A stretch of DNA of 6,445 bases from an uncultured Sutterella sp. (GTDB taxonomy: Bacteria; Pseudomonadota; Gammaproteobacteria; Burkholderiales; Burkholderiaceae_F), in contig CAKQON010000085.1 in NCBI GenBank assembly GCA_934255515.1, positions 1 through 6,445 on the forward strand, in the 5' to 3' direction. The notes under the pieces are model-generated. The model worked only from the letters and a program-made list of their open reading frames with translations. It had not been told where the DNA came from and searched no databases. Below, in pieces: positions 6,197 to 6,445 of this stretch; the stretch's first letter is position 1; each line of letters begins with the position of its first letter. A program made the translations under genes and the position numbers.

Positions 6197-6230
6197 AAAA
6201 AAACGACAAGCCGCTGCCGCAAAAGGCGTC
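6197..6230 (-). terminator. Possible leader attenuator before hlyD
   Basis: On the minus strand GACGCC (6230-6225) can pair with GGC-UU-GUC (6212-6205), a 6-bp GC-rich stem with a 2-nt bulge and 12-nt loop. One base later come seven Ts (6203-6197). It lies inside the hlyD leader, about 30 nt before the ATG, so it would end transcription early. The bulge makes the stem only moderately stable. Part of its 5' arm can instead pair with CGUCUC (6267-6262). Confidence 0.38.
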
Positions 6231-6284
6231 TCACCCGTGATGATCGAGCCTCAAAGGAAGGGAGACGTACAAGCAAGCTGTCAT
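6231..6284 (-). CDS. Possible 17-residue upstream ORF in the hlyD leader
   Basis: An ATG at 6284-6282 opens an 18-codon frame for MTACLYVSLPLRLDHHG that stops with TGA at 6233-6231. It begins about 10 nt after the predicted transcription start and has no Shine-Dalgarno, so it would be translated as a near-leaderless message or not at all. Its codons cover both strands of the 6267-6262 / 6232-6227 stem, and its stop codon lies in the segment shared by the two competing hairpins. That position is what makes it interesting; the peptide matches nothing I recognise. It may be chance. Confidence 0.25.
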   Translation of the reverse strand: MTACLYVSLPLRLDHHG

Positions 6285-6288
6285 AATT

Positions 6289-6302
6289 ATTAGCCGGCTA
6301 AT
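6289..6302. promoter_or_regulatory. MarR/SlyA-type operator palindrome
   Basis: ATTAGCCGGCTAAT is a perfect 14-bp palindrome; it extends to 20 bp if one mismatched pair is allowed. Its core TTAGCCGGCTAA differs from the published SlyA consensus TTAGCAAGCTAA only in the two central bases. It overlaps the last two bases of the TATAAT at 6306-6301 and covers the expected start site, the classic position for a repressor. A partial third copy, TTAGCGGGCAAC (6332-6343, 9 of 12), sits 42 bp upstream, close to four helical turns. Confidence 0.65.
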
Positions 6303-6306
6303 TATA
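6301..6306 (-). promoter_or_regulatory. -10 element of the hlyD-permease operon promoter
   Basis: A perfect TATAAT is read on the minus strand. No convincing -35 is found at 16-18 bp (the bases there read TTCCGA or TCCGAA, at most half matching TTGACA), so the promoter may need an activator or be intrinsically weak. Transcription would start near 6294, inside the palindrome, leaving a leader of about 125 nt before the hlyD ATG. Confidence 0.5.
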
Positions 6307-6343
6307 TGCCTGAAAACTGGTTCTTCGGAAATTAGCGGGCAAC

Positions 6344-6445
6344 CTCTACTAAAGAAGTAGAAACTTTCAAGCGATTACTGAGGAGTGTTCCCGGCACTGC
6401 CGATAGATAGCCTGCCGGCTTGGACGCTCGCCGCTGGGCATGTCC
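6344..6445. other. Window edge, no gene resolved
   Basis: A small 5-bp hairpin, CTACT (6346-6350) / AGTAG (6356-6360), is visible. On the minus strand about 25 codons stay open from the edge to a TGA at 6369-6367 (ending CREHSSVIA); this could be the end of a gene outside the window or chance. On the plus strand an ATG occurs at 6440. Nothing here is long enough to assign. Confidence 0.3.

Noticed and set aside
6367..6445. A minus-strand open frame running off the right edge, ending CREHSSVIA
   Set aside because: Only about 25 codons are visible and they match no family I know; it cannot be told from chance.
1..6445. CRISPR arrays, insertion sequences, attachment sites or toxin-antitoxin pairs
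   Set aside because: No regularly spaced repeats, transposase motifs, terminal inverted repeats or paired small genes were seen.

Overview
The window looks like chromosomal DNA of a GC-rich, anaerobic betaproteobacterium. Two observations support this. The first ~30 bases match the 3' end of a betaproteobacterial 5S rRNA (GTGAAAGTAGG then ATCGCCAGGCT). The biotin synthase also carries the residue pattern of the enzyme type found in obligate anaerobes. A gut Sutterellaceae-like member of the Burkholderiales fits both, but this is inference; no species can be named from the sequence alone.

Layout. 1-80: tail of a 5S rRNA gene and a strong rRNA-operon terminator. 81-428: about 350 bp without a convincing gene, holding a second terminator-like hairpin and several short inverted repeats before bioB. 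429-1400 (+): bioB, alone, with no other biotin genes in view. 1419-1453: hairpin whose T-run serves the opposite strand, ending gpmI. 1492-3024 (-): gpmI, cofactor-independent phosphoglycerate mutase. 3025-3184: divergent promoter region with an extended -10 for gpmI and a tandem 18-bp repeat before the next gene. 3185-3706 (+): a MarR-family regulator. 3747-6166 (-): a two-gene efflux operon read towards marR, an HlyD/EmrA-type membrane-fusion protein followed, with a 1-nt stop/start overlap, by an ABC-2-type permease. 6167-6445: the control region of that operon.

How the parts fit. bioB and gpmI are housekeeping genes that converge and share only an intergenic terminator. The marR/hlyD/permease cluster looks like a small regulated export module. 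The promoter in front of hlyD has a perfect TATAAT overlapped by a 14-bp palindrome with core TTAGCCGGCTAA, close to the known SlyA/MarR operator TTAGCAAGCTAA. A second degenerate copy lies 6 bp before the hlyD start codon. No ATPase gene is present, so the permease either borrows one or is driven differently. The ~125-nt hlyD leader also holds a possible 17-codon upstream ORF and two mutually exclusive hairpins, one followed by seven Ts, which is the layout of an attenuator.

Most worth a second look: the BioB with Ser replacing a canonical [2Fe-2S] cysteine and an added Cys nearby; the operator-plus-attenuator architecture before hlyD; the ATPase-less HlyD/ABC-2 pair; and the Bacteroidetes-like character of both BioB and GpmI in an otherwise betaproteobacterial setting.
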